The position numbers and the translations under genes are program-made. Positions 7,400 to 15,269 of a DNA stretch of 64,000 bases are shown piece after piece; the stretch's first letter is position 1, and every line of letters starts with the position of its first letter. This DNA is from an uncultured Bacilli bacterium (GTDB lineage Bacteria; Bacillota_I; Bacilli_A; RF39; UBA660): the NCBI GenBank assembly GCA_947632375.1, contig CANRPF010000002.1, positions 55,917 to 119,916 on the forward strand, given 5' to 3'. The notes beneath the pieces were generated by a model. The model was not told the DNA's origin. It searched no databases and saw only the letters and a list, made by a program, of their open reading frames with translations.

Positions 7400-9727
7400 T
7401 TAACAATTCCATTTCCAATTGTCTACTTCATCTAAGTCACGTCCAAATAATTTAATATATTCACTATGTCTTAATAACATTTTAACTGAATAGCTAACAA
7501 CAGGTAATCTATCATAAGATTCATCTATATGATTTACTACTTCTAAACAAATATTAAATCTATCTATTTCGTTTTTTACTCTCATATCAAATGGTGTTGT
7601 AATAGCGCCTTCTTCGTTATAACCTTTAACAATAATATTTTTATTATTTCTTCCAATAGTTAATTCTTTTATTAAATTTGGATAACCATGGAATACAAAT
7701 ATATTTGGTTTATCTTTTGTAAATAAATAATCATATTCTTCATCAGTTAAAGAATTAGGAGATTCTTTATCTAATTTCATTAAATTTATTACATTAACTA
7801 CTCTAACTTTTAAATCTTTTAAATATTTTTTTAATATTGTTTTAGCAGCTAAAACTTCTATAGTTGGTGTATCTCCAATAGCAACTAAAACTATATCAGG
7901 ATCTTTATCACTTGCCCAATTCCATATACTTACACCATTTTCAAAATGTTTACTTGCATCTTGCATATTAAGCCATTCTGGAGTTAAATGTTTGCTAGCG
8001 ACAATTGCATTTACTTTATTAGTTTCACTTAAGCAATGTTTCATTGTACAAATTAATGTATTTGAATCAGGAGGTAAATAAATACCTATTAAATCTTTTT
8101 TCTTAGTTGCTAAATGATTTAAAAATCCCGGATCTTGATGAGTATATCCATTATGATCTTGTTGCCATATATGACTAGTAAGAATTATATTTAAAGAAGA
8201 TACAGGTTTTCTCCATTCTATTTCTTTAGAAGATTTTATCCATTTTAGATATTGACTTACCATAGAATCAATAACTCTAGAAAAAGCTTCATATGTATGA
8301 AAGAAACCATGTCTTCCTGTTAATAAATAACCTTCTAATAATCCAATGCATACATTTTCTGATAAAAAGGAATCTATTACTCTACCATTATTATTTAAAA
8401 ATTCATCATAATCATACATATCATGATTCCATTCTCTATTAGTTACCTCAAATATATGATTTAATCTATTAGATAATGCTTCATCAGGACCAAATATTCT
8501 AAAATTATTATATCTTTCATTTAAAATAATAATATCTCTTATATATTTACCTAATTCTTTCATATTCATGCTTTTTTTATCACCATGAACATCAACTAAA
8601 ACACCATAGTTATTTACAGAAGGTAAAATTAAATCTTGTCTTAATAATCCTCCATTAGCATATTTGCTAGCTCCCATAGTTTTTTCAAATTTAGGTACAA
8701 AAAGTTTATATTTATCTTTTAATTTTCCAAATTCATCAAAAAGTTCATGAGGTTTATAGCTTAATAACCAATTTTCTAATATGCTTAAAAACTCTGGATG
8801 TTCTTTATCAACAGTAAGAGGAACTTGATGAGCTCTAAATGTTCCTTCTACCATTTTTCCATCTACAATTTTAGGTCCTGTCCAACCTTTTTTAGTTCTT
8901 AATATTATTAGAGGAAGTTTTATATTCGCATCATTTTTTCTCATTTTGATTTTACTAATAGCATAATCTAAAGTTTTTGCCATTTTTTCATGCATTAATA
9001 AAGTATCTTCACCTTCTACGAATAATACTTCATATCCCATACCAGAAAACATTAAATTCAATTCTTCATCAGTCATTCTAGCAAGTATTGTTGGATTAGC
9101 AATTTTATATCCATTTAAATGAAGTATCGGTAATACTGCTCCATCTGTTTTTGGATTTATAAATTTATTTATATGCCAACTTGTTGATAATGTACCTGTT
9201 TCAGCTTCTCCATCTCCTATTACACATGCTGCTATTAAGTCTGGATTATCTAATATTGCTCCATAAGCATGAACTAAACTATATCCTAATTCTCCACCTT
9301 CATTTATTGAACCTGGTGTTTCTGGTGCAACGTGGCTAGATACTCCTCCTGGGAAGGAAAATCTTTGACATAGTAATCTAATTCCTTCTTCGTCTTCTGT
9401 AATTTCTGGATAAAATCTTGAATAAGTTCCTTCTAAATAATTGTTGCTAATCATGGCTTGTCCACCATGACCAGGACCTGATATATAAATCATATTTAAA
9501 TCATATTTTGTAATTATTCTATCTAAATGTGCATAAATAAAATTTTGTCCAGGTGCAGTTCCCCAATGTCCTACTAATCTAGGTTTTACGTCACTCATTT
9601 TTAAAGGACTTTTTAATAATGGGTTATTTAATAAATATAATTGTGCACAAGAAAGATAGTTGGCTGCTCTAAAAAAGCCATCTATACTTTCTAATTCTAT
9701 TTCATTTAAAGATTTACTAGTATCCAT
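7400..9727 (-). CDS. xfp: Xylulose-5-phosphate/fructose-6-phosphate phosphoketolase
   Basis: 775 residues, near the family's usual ~790-820. It is a thiamine-diphosphate enzyme that splits xylulose-5-P (and often fructose-6-P) with phosphate into acetyl-phosphate plus a triose- or tetrose-phosphate, the key step of heterofermentative and bifid pathways. Visible motifs: HWGTAPGQNFIYAH near residue 55, SGPGHGGQA, FSFPGGVSSHVAPETPGSI, the ThDP/Mg motif IGDGEAETG near residue 170, and HIWQQDHNGYTHQDPGF. SD GGGG precedes ATG 9727. It has its own upstream terminator boundary from the tsa genes. This suggests sugar fermentation with ATP made through acetyl-phosphate. Confidence 0.96.
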   Translation of the reverse strand: MDTSKSLNEIELESIDGFFRAANYLSCAQLYLLNNPLLKSPLKMSDVKPRLVGHWGTAPGQNFIYAHLDRIITKYDLNMIYISGPGHGGQAMISNNYLEGTYSRFYPEITEDEEGIRLLCQRFSFPGGVSSHVAPETPGSINEGGELGYSLVHAYGAILDNPDLIAACVIGDGEAETGTLSTSWHINKFINPKTDGAVLPILHLNGYKIANPTILARMTDEELNLMFSGMGYEVLFVEGEDTLLMHEKMAKTLDYAISKIKMRKNDANIKLPLIILRTKKGWTGPKIVDGKMVEGTFRAHQVPLTVDKEHPEFLSILENWLLSYKPHELFDEFGKLKDKYKLFVPKFEKTMGASKYANGGLLRQDLILPSVNNYGVLVDVHGDKKSMNMKELGKYIRDIIILNERYNNFRIFGPDEALSNRLNHIFEVTNREWNHDMYDYDEFLNNNGRVIDSFLSENVCIGLLEGYLLTGRHGFFHTYEAFSRVIDSMVSQYLKWIKSSKEIEWRKPVSSLNIILTSHIWQQDHNGYTHQDPGFLNHLATKKKDLIGIYLPPDSNTLICTMKHCLSETNKVNAIVASKHLTPEWLNMQDASKHFENGVSIWNWASDKDPDIVLVAIGDTPTIEVLAAKTILKKYLKDLKVRVVNVINLMKLDKESPNSLTDEEYDYLFTKDKPNIFVFHGYPNLIKELTIGRNNKNIIVKGYNEEGAITTPFDMRVKNEIDRFNICLEVVNHIDESYDRLPVVSYSVKMLLRHSEYIKLFGRDLDEVDNWKWNC

Positions 9728-9779
9728 TTTTATCTTCCCCTATTCTTTTTAATTATATCATTTTTAATGTAACAAAAAA

Positions 9780-9799
9780 AGATAAAACTTAATTTATCT
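9780..9799 (-). terminator. Terminator after tsaD
   Basis: Stem AGATAAA / TTTATCT with a 6-base loop, followed on the minus strand by a run of seven T. It overlaps the last codons of tsaD and separates it from the phosphoketolase gene. Confidence 0.65.
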
Positions 9800-10804
9800 A
9801 TTTAAAAAGTATTCTTGACTTTTTCCGTTTAAATTTAAATCACTAAATTCTTTTTTTAAATATAATGGATATGCTGCACAAGCTATCATAGTAGCGTTAT
9901 CAGTACAATATTTTAATGGTGGTATAGATAAATCTATATCATTTTTTTTACATAACTTTTCTAATTCTAATCTTAAATAATTATTCGCACTAACTCCACC
10001 TGCTACTATTAATCTTTTTATATTAGTTCTTTTTATAGCTAACTCTGTTTTTCTAATTAATTCATCTATTGCAACATCTTGAAATGAACGTGCTAAATCA
10101 GCTTTGTTTATTTCGTTTCCTCTTTGTGATTCATTATGAACTAAATTAATTACAGCACTTTTTAAACCACTAAATGAGAAATTTAATTCATCATTATTCA
10201 TAGGAGTTGGTAATTTATAATTATGACTACCCTCTTTAGAAAGTTTTTCTATATTTGGTCCTCCAGGATATTTAAGTCCTAATACTCTAGCGACTTTATC
10301 AAAACATTCTCCTACTGCATCATCTAATGTACTTCCGATTACTTTAAAATCATAGTCATCATTAATAACTACTAATTCTGTATGTCCTCCACTAACTACT
10401 AATGCAAGGGTTGGGAATTCTATTTTTTTAACTAAGTTATTTGCATATATATGGCCACATATATGATGTACTTTAATTAAAGGCTTTTTATATACAAATG
10501 CTAATACTTTAGCAAATTCTATTCCTATTAATAAACTTCCTAATAGTCCAGGTGCATAAGTTACTGCAATTGCATCTATATCTTCTATTTTCATTTTTGA
10601 TTTTTTTAATATATCTTCTAGTACTAAAGTAATACTTTCTGTATGCATTCTACTTGCTATTTCTGGTACTACTCCTCCATATAATGCATGTGTATCCATT
10701 TGTGTTGCAGTAGTTGTTGCTATTTCTATATATCCGTTTTTTACTATTGATATACTTGTCTCATCACAGCTACTTTCTATCCCTAATATATAAACATCTT
10801 TCAT
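9794..10804 (-). CDS. tsaD: TsaD, tRNA threonylcarbamoyladenosine transferase subunit
   Basis: 336 residues, normal length. TsaD with TsaB and TsaE moves the threonylcarbamoyl group from TC-AMP to A37 of ANN-decoding tRNAs. Signatures: GIESSCDETSIS at the start, metal-binding HHICGHIYAN (HxxxH) near residue 111, SGGHTELV, DDAVGECFDKVAR, YPGGPNIEKL, FSFSGLKSAV and the C-terminal DNATMIACAAY. Its ATG overlaps the stop of the rimI-like gene (ATGA). tsaB-rimI-tsaD is the common Bacillota order; tsaE is not in the window. Confidence 0.97.
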   Translation of the reverse strand: MKDVYILGIESSCDETSISIVKNGYIEIATTTATQMDTHALYGGVVPEIASRMHTESITLVLEDILKKSKMKIEDIDAIAVTYAPGLLGSLLIGIEFAKVLAFVYKKPLIKVHHICGHIYANNLVKKIEFPTLALVVSGGHTELVVINDDYDFKVIGSTLDDAVGECFDKVARVLGLKYPGGPNIEKLSKEGSHNYKLPTPMNNDELNFSFSGLKSAVINLVHNESQRGNEINKADLARSFQDVAIDELIRKTELAIKRTNIKRLIVAGGVSANNYLRLELEKLCKKNDIDLSIPPLKYCTDNATMIACAAYPLYLKKEFSDLNLNGKSQEYFLNR

Positions 10805-11211
10805 TTTACCATCTCCATGACATATCCATCTAAGTTATCATAGTATTTTTTTCTTATATTTATTATTTTAAAATTAAATTTTTTATATAATTTAATTGCA
10901 TATATGTTATCACATCTTACTTCTAACATTATTTTTTCATAATCATAATTATTTATTAAATATTCTACTAATTTAGTTCCTATAGATTTATTTCTATATA
11001 ATTTATCTACTACTATATATAAAATATCAATTACTTCATATATTTTATTAAATATTAGAAATCCTATTAATTTATTATCTATATAATACCCTATTATATT
11101 TTCTTTTTCTATTATATCTTTTATATCATTTACTTTATTAAATTTTTTATTTATTAAAATACCTAATTCACTAATTTTATCTATATCTTCTAAATTACAT
11201 TTATTTATCAT
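10801..11211 (-). CDS. rimI: GNAT N-acetyltransferase, RimI-like
   Basis: 136 residues, single GNAT domain. The acetyl-CoA loop region reads VVDKLYRNKSIGTKLVEYLI (R/Q-x-x-G-x-G/A variant, RNKSIG) and is followed by MLEVRCDNIYAIKLYKKFNF, typical of RimI, which acetylates the alpha-amino group of ribosomal protein S18. The position between tsaB and tsaD with overlapping ends is the classical arrangement, and this supports RimI over other GNATs. Confidence 0.85.
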   Translation of the reverse strand: MINKCNLEDIDKISELGILINKKFNKVNDIKDIIEKENIIGYYIDNKLIGFLIFNKIYEVIDILYIVVDKLYRNKSIGTKLVEYLINNYDYEKIMLEVRCDNIYAIKLYKKFNFKIINIRKKYYDNLDGYVMEMVK

Positions 11212-11782
11212 TTAAAACCTCTATATTTTTAATATATATTGGATTTACTAAATGAGGATTAATATATTCTTTATTAGATAAATAATTATATATCTTTTCT
11301 ATATCAAATGAATAAGAATCAATTATATAATCTAATTTATCTTCTTTATATTCTAAATATTCATTATTTTTTAAATATTTAAAATCTTCTAATAATAAAT
11401 TATCTTTATTAAAATAACCAATATATTTTCCTTTTAAATCAGATATAATCGCTAATTTATTAGTATTCTTATCAACACTAACTGCAATACATTCTAAACT
11501 AGTAATAGTTTTTATTTTAACATTTAAAACGAAAGCTAAAGATTTTGCAATTGTAACACCAATTCTTACTCCTGTAAAAGAACCAGGTCCATTAACTACA
11601 ATTATTTCATTTATATCTTTAACATCAATATTAGATTTTATAAATATATCTTTTATAGTAGGCATAACTACTTCACTATGATTATGACTTGATTCTATTT
11701 CACTTTTATTAATTAATTTTCCATCTTTTAGTATTGCTATTAAAACTAATTTATCATAAGTACTAATAAATAAAGTATACAT
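11201..11782 (-). CDS. tsaB: TsaB, t6A biosynthesis scaffold subunit
   Basis: 193 residues, short of the usual ~220-230 but with the family core: FISTYDKLVLIAIL near the start, the ESSHNHSEVVMPTIKDIF helix, and the signature VVNGPGSFTGVRIGVTIAKSLAF. It is an inactive ASKHA paralogue of TsaD that bridges TsaD and TsaE. The C-terminal half is reduced. It is the first gene of the tsaB-rimI-tsaD operon. The SD is a weak GGATGTGAT. Confidence 0.93.
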   Translation of the reverse strand: MYTLFISTYDKLVLIAILKDGKLINKSEIESSHNHSEVVMPTIKDIFIKSNIDVKDINEIIVVNGPGSFTGVRIGVTIAKSLAFVLNVKIKTITSLECIAVSVDKNTNKLAIISDLKGKYIGYFNKDNLLLEDFKYLKNNEYLEYKEDKLDYIIDSYSFDIEKIYNYLSNKEYINPHLVNPIYIKNIEVLNDK

Positions 11783-11815
11783 AAATAATCACATCCGACT
11801 ATGTATTATATCATA

Positions 11816-11838
11816 AAAAAGACTAAATTACTATTTAG
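11816..11838 (-). terminator. Terminator after mscL
   Basis: Minus strand GGCTAAAT / ATTTAGTC hairpin with a short loop, followed by TTTTTT. It overlaps the mscL stop and separates mscL from the tsa operon. Confidence 0.75.
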
Positions 11839-12238
11839 CCTTGTTATCCTTTAATAAATCTCTTATTTCTTCTAATAATATTTCTTCATTAGATTTTTTA
11901 GGAACTTCTTCTTTATTATCAACTTTTTTCTTTTTATCAAAACCTTCTCTTAATCTATTAAATATTTTAACTATTATAAATATACAGAAAGCCATTAGAA
12001 TAAAATCAATAATATTTTGAATAAATGCACCATAATTAATTGTTGCATCTTTAAACTTTATTGATAAGCTTGCAAAATCATGTCCTCCAATAATAATACC
12101 TATTATAGGTGTAAATATATCATTAACTAAACTTGAAACAATTTTAGAAAATGCATTACCTATAATAACACCAACAGCTAAATCTAAAACACTTCCTTTA
12201 TTAATAAATTCCTTAAATTCTTTAATAAAATTTTTCAT
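11831..12238 (-). CDS. mscL: Large-conductance mechanosensitive channel MscL
   Basis: 135 residues, the family's usual size. It opens under membrane tension to release solutes in hypo-osmotic shock. Visible: amphipathic N-terminus [30 protein letters not shown] with the pore-lining TM1, a short periplasmic-type loop, TM2 ([20 protein letters not shown]) and a charged C-terminal bundle. A 21-residue in-frame extension upstream (to 12301) has no SD and is not family-like. The start at 12238 is preceded by AAAGGAAG. Confidence 0.95.
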   Translation of the reverse strand: MKNFIKEFKEFINKGSVLDLAVGVIIGNAFSKIVSSLVNDIFTPIIGIIIGGHDFASLSIKFKDATINYGAFIQNIIDFILMAFCIFIIVKIFNRLREGFDKKKKVDNKEEVPKKSNEEILLEEIRDLLKDNKAK

Positions 12239-12489
12239 ATAAATACTTCCTTTCAAACATATAATAACATAATTTAAAAAAATATAAAAAAATTGTATCA
12301 TATAACGCCCTTTCGATTTCCTACTTACACACTATATTAATACAATTTTAAATCTATATTTAGGATATTAAATGGATTTTAAAAATCTCAATTTATTTTC
12401 CAAGGATATATGCTTGTTTCAGGTAGGCGTCTCTCTACTATAGTCATAAAAATGATTATGAGATAGCCATTATAAATTAGTTCTGAAAT
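12239..12489. other. Gene-free stretch between mscL and the template-like repeat
   Basis: No supportable ORF. On the minus strand it would be the sequence downstream of the AAC-rich repeat and upstream of mscL. It contains a 6-bp hairpin, TCATAA/TTATGA (12444-12461). An octamer CGCCCTTT near 12306 recurs at about 12632, on the other side of the repeat. It may be part of a structured template RNA or simply the mscL leader. Confidence 0.4.
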
Positions 12490-12611
12490 TGCCGGGCGAG
12501 CGCCGTTGTTGTTGTTCACATTGTTGTTGTTCAAGTTGCCATTTGAGTTCACGTTGAACGCGTTATCGTTAGACGAGTTCCCGTTATAAGGCGACAGAAG
12601 ATAAAACTCTA
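12490..12611 (-). repeat. DGR-like template repeat (AAC-rich, non-coding copy of the variable segment)
   Basis: GC-rich island in very AT-rich DNA. On the minus strand it parallels the 3' variable segment of the adjacent surface-protein gene (12815-12929). Both contain CTGTCGCCTT, TCGTCT and a terminal GCTCGCCCGGCA. Of the 28 codon-equivalents after CTGTCGCCT, 14 are AAC and 2 AAT, although this genome normally writes Asn as AAT. A TAG lies just upstream in frame and no start is present, so it is not a gene. Comparing those 28 codons with the variable copy, 29 bases differ, 20 of them at template adenines. DGR template repeats look exactly like this. Nine non-adenine differences and one codon indel show it is not a perfect current template for that copy. 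Confidence 0.78.
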
Positions 12612-12647
12612 CATACTAGAGAAAAGGATTGCGCCCTTTTGTATAGC

Positions 12648-12653
12648 ATTATA
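12648..12653 (-). promoter_or_regulatory. Candidate -10 box upstream of the template-like repeat
   Basis: A perfect TATAAT on the minus strand lies about 37 bases before the repeat, with a poor -35 (GGCATT at 17 bases). It could drive a separate template RNA starting near 12640. Weak evidence. Confidence 0.35.
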
Positions 12654-12685
12654 CCCTACATTAAATAATTAATGCCTATTTTAGT

Positions 12686-12711
12686 ATCCCGTGGAAGGGT
12701 TTCCACGGGAT
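12686..12711 (-). terminator. Strong GC-rich hairpin downstream of the variable gene
   Basis: Perfect 11-bp stem ATCCCGTGGAA / TTCCACGGGAT with a 4-base loop, ~35 bases past the stop codon. It lacks a clear T-run, so it may be a weak terminator. DGR target genes often carry a hairpin/cruciform downstream of the variable repeat that helps homing, and this is a candidate. A second inverted repeat TAGATAC/GTATCTA (12724-12741) sits between it and the stop codon. Confidence 0.6.
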
Positions 12712-12745
12712 TATTTTAGAACTTAGATACTTATGTATCTAAATC

Positions 12746-14323
12746 TTATGAAACCACATATGGATTCGTTAAAGTGCCTTCGCCTTTGACTTGTACACTA
12801 GACTCCAGAACAACTGCCGGGCGAGCTGCTCTGCCGTTCATGTACACGGCCTCGTAGACCAAGCTGCCATCTGTCTCCACGATGAACCCGCTATCGCTAG
12901 ACGAATCCCTAAAAGAAGGCGACAGAATCCACCACTCATCACTCGAATTATATAAATAATAATTTGAATTATTTCTATAATATATTGCCCCTGCAAATGC
13001 CACTTCATCTGCTGTTAATGTTGCAACATAGTCATTTACCGAAACAACTGTCTCAGATTCTGATGGCATCAGTGTTGCATATCTACTAGCACTTGATAAT
13101 CCATATAATCTTACATATGGCTCAAAATACCATTTAGAACCAGATGTAAAAGGAGTACCATTACTATTATATTTTGTCGTCCAATCTCCTATCTCCCATT
13201 CTTCATATTTTATCTTTCCTTCATATTCATCCTTTAATGTAGGTTTATCATTTGATGGTTCTGTTTGAGAAGAATTGCTTGTTGTAAAATTTTTGTTAAA
13301 CCAGTTTTGTAATTTCGTTCTTAAACAATCTGTCTTAGTTGTTGCAGCACTGTTTACATAATCCGCTACATATGGAAAGGTACTCGAATAACCATAATAA
13401 ACTGAAGTATCTGAAAATGCATTCTCATTATCTTTGGTACTTAAACTACAAGAGCCTGATTTATCTTGCAATACTATTTTTGTACTGCCATCTCCTTGTA
13501 CTCTTACAATTCTCCAACACATATTATTAAATGTTAGATAATTATCTTCTACATTTCCTCTATAATAGTATGATTCATTTCCTGTTTGGTCTGTATATTT
13601 ATCTGGTGTTTTTGATAATTCTCTTTCAAAATCTTTGCTTATTTCTTGCGCTACTATTGTATATGGTGCTTCTACATATGTTGTTCTATTTTCATCAAAT
13701 TTATAATCATCTTGCGTTTGGTCTGAATTATGTATTACATTATATGCTAATGTTCCTTCTTCATATGGGTTTGATGGTGATGCTATTCCTGAACCATTAT
13801 TTATATTTACTCTTGCTTTAAATTCTGCTCCCATATCTGCTGATTGATCTACATCTGCTTCTTTATAATATACTTTTAATGTATATTCATATTTTGTGCT
13901 CGTTGCTATTTTATCTGTTATTATTATTTCATCTTTACTTGGAAATTGTGTTTCTTCTTTTCCTTTACATTCTGTATTTTTCCCTGATACTTTGCATGTT
14001 ATTGTATATGTTAAATCTTCTTTTCTTGTAAATCCATTTGTTACTCGATCTAACAATACATAAAACTTTACTGTTCCATTTCCTGTATTTTCTACTGTAA
14101 ATGTTTTTTCTGCTATCTCTTGTCCTGGCATTATATCTTCAGCTTTTAATAATCCGTTTCCATCTCCATATAACAATCTTAAATTTGCCATTGTTCCTGA
14201 AATATTTGTTGTTGTACTTCCATTTATTCTTGTTACATAATATGCATATGTTATTCCTATTAATGTTAAGGCTACTATTATTATTCCTACTATACTTACT
14301 ACTATCTTTTGTTTTCTATTCAT
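12746..14323 (-). CDS. TasA/camelysin-like secreted protein with C-terminal variable lectin-like (DUF6273-like) domain
   Basis: 525 residues. An N-terminal MNRKQK, a hydrophobic core and TYAYY form the signal segment shared with TasA/camelysin (SipW-dependent) proteins. Residues ~35-180 are a beta-rich TasA-like domain (EKTFTVENTGNGTVKFYV). From ~250 a second domain starts with NNMCWRIVRVQGDGSTKIVL and ends with WWILSPSF..GSL..RAARPAVVL..NPYVVS, the pattern of DUF6273/C-type-lectin-like DGR targets. The variable stretch is residues ~465-502. SD AAGGAG lies in the tail of the preceding TasA-like gene, two bases away, so the two are co-transcribed. Its codon composition shifts sharply to GC-rich in the variable stretch. 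Probably a diversified surface or fibre-associated binding protein. Ligand unknown. Confidence 0.85.
   Translation of the reverse strand: MNRKQKIVVSIVGIIIVALTLIGITYAYYVTRINGSTTTNISGTMANLRLLYGDGNGLLKAEDIMPGQEIAEKTFTVENTGNGTVKFYVLLDRVTNGFTRKEDLTYTITCKVSGKNTECKGKEETQFPSKDEIIITDKIATSTKYEYTLKVYYKEADVDQSADMGAEFKARVNINNGSGIASPSNPYEEGTLAYNVIHNSDQTQDDYKFDENRTTYVEAPYTIVAQEISKDFERELSKTPDKYTDQTGNESYYYRGNVEDNYLTFNNMCWRIVRVQGDGSTKIVLQDKSGSCSLSTKDNENAFSDTSVYYGYSSTFPYVADYVNSAATTKTDCLRTKLQNWFNKNFTTSNSSQTEPSNDKPTLKDEYEGKIKYEEWEIGDWTTKYNSNGTPFTSGSKWYFEPYVRLYGLSSASRYATLMPSESETVVSVNDYVATLTADEVAFAGAIYYRNNSNYYLYNSSDEWWILSPSFRDSSSDSGFIVETDGSLVYEAVYMNGRAARPAVVLESSVQVKGEGTLTNPYVVS
12815..12929 (-). repeat. Variable repeat (VR) in the 3' end of the surface-protein gene
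   Basis: Counterpart of the AAC-rich repeat at 12490-12611. Fixed blocks are shared (CTGTCGCCTT, TTC.TCGTGG-type framework codons, terminal GCTCGCCCGGCA). Positions that are AAC in the template copy encode Phe, Asp, Ser, Ile, Glu, Val, Tyr, Ala, Met or Gly here. Framework residues Ser-Pro, Phe, Val, Gly, Leu and ARPA are kept. The identical 12-base GC-rich end would correspond to the IMH element that marks the 3' limit of mutagenic homing. Confidence 0.75.
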
Positions 14324-14324
14324 T

Positions 14325-15080
14325 TTAGACTCCTTCTTCCTCTAAATCTATTACTGTTCCATCTGATGTTACCCATTCTCCTTTTGTATTTTTTCCTAAT
14401 GCTACTACTTGTACTGTTACTTGTATTCCTTTGCCTTCATTTATTGTTTGGTCATAGTTTGCATTTTGGTATTCTAACATTACATAGTATTTATCTGTTA
14501 CTTTTGGTTCTATTACTTGAACATTATTTACTACTATTTGTTCTCCATTTGAATTTAATTGGAATGGTCCATATACTATTTCATTTTCTGTTGCTCCATA
14601 ATCATATGTTCCTCTATATAATGTTACTTTTAAATTTTCTCTATCATCATTTGGGTATGTTCTTTGTAATCCATTTTGGATATTTACTAATTTTATTATG
14701 TAATAAGCATTATGTGTTGAATCACCTATACTTGCAACTGTGAATGCTGCTGGTTCTACCAATCCTTGTGACCTATTTATTCCTGATGGTATTTCTGATT
14801 TTGATGATGCTACTTGTGCTGATATTTCTCCATCTGATGAATCTGAATCATAATAGTGAAGTCCATCACTTTTCCAACCTGGTACTATAAATGGTACTGA
14901 CATTGTTTTAGTTGAAGTATACTTTACTTCTAATTTTCCTGCTTTTATTTCTATACTTTTTTCTCCTTCATTTTCTGTTATTCCTGCAACGAAGTATGCA
15001 TATGTTATTGCACCTAATCCAAATAGTACTAAAAGTATTCCGATGATACTTATAATTACTATTTTTTTGTTTCTATTCAT
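14325..15080 (-). CDS. TasA/camelysin-like secreted protein
   Basis: 251 residues. N-terminal MNRNKKIV, a hydrophobic segment (~7-28) and TYAYF resemble the SipW-type signal of the next gene. The mature part is beta-rich, with a TasA-like framework (IEIKAGKLEVKYTST, then AFTVASIGDSTHNAYYIIKL with expected insertions) and an acidic C-terminus DLEEEGV. TasA-family proteins form extracellular fibres or decorate the surface. Here it is the first gene of a two-gene unit with the variable-domain protein and may be its fibre or anchoring partner (inference). SD GAGGAG precedes ATG 15080. Confidence 0.75.
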   Translation of the reverse strand: MNRNKKIVIISIIGILLVLFGLGAITYAYFVAGITENEGEKSIEIKAGKLEVKYTSTKTMSVPFIVPGWKSDGLHYYDSDSSDGEISAQVASSKSEIPSGINRSQGLVEPAAFTVASIGDSTHNAYYIIKLVNIQNGLQRTYPNDDRENLKVTLYRGTYDYGATENEIVYGPFQLNSNGEQIVVNNVQVIEPKVTDKYYVMLEYQNANYDQTINEGKGIQVTVQVVALGKNTKGEWVTSDGTVIDLEEEGV

Positions 15081-15101
15081 TTTTACTCCTCTTTTCTTTT
15101 T

Positions 15102-15185
15102 AATAAATATTTATTAAATGTCTTTTTTCATTGAAAAAAGACATTTAATAAATATTTATTAAATGTCTTTTTTCATTGAAAAAAG
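15102..15185. repeat. 45-bp palindromic unit in tandem (about 1.9 copies)
   Basis: Unit 15102-15146, repeated exactly for 39 bases at 15147-15185. Each copy contains a palindrome AATAAATATTTATT and a hairpin AAATGTCTTTTTT / AAAAAAGACATTT (complete in copy 1). Lies between the leuS terminator and the TasA-like gene. Could be a duplicated terminator or small repeat element. No protein is encoded. Confidence 0.8.
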
Positions 15186-15239
15186 AATTGCGATAACTCT
15201 TCGCTATCTTCATATTTATTATGTCATAAATTGGCATAA

Positions 15240-15268
15240 AAATACCCCATCAAATAGTTGGGGTATTT
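15240..15268 (-). terminator. leuS terminator
   Basis: 9-bp stem AAATACCCC / GGGGTATTT with an 11-base loop, immediately after the leuS TGA, followed on the minus strand by TTTTATG. Confidence 0.7.
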
Positions 15269-15269
15269 A

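Noticed and set aside
12490-12611. The AAC-rich segment as the 3' remnant of a second variable-domain gene
   Set aside because: Possible, but the excess of AAC (not AAT) codons, the missing start and the adenine bias of differences fit a template better. Retained as the alternative explanation.
13339-14743. Plus-strand ORFs opposite the TasA-like genes (around 13339, 13531, 14101, 14309)
   Set aside because: Leu/His-rich translations that are antisense shadows of the long minus-strand genes, with no SD.
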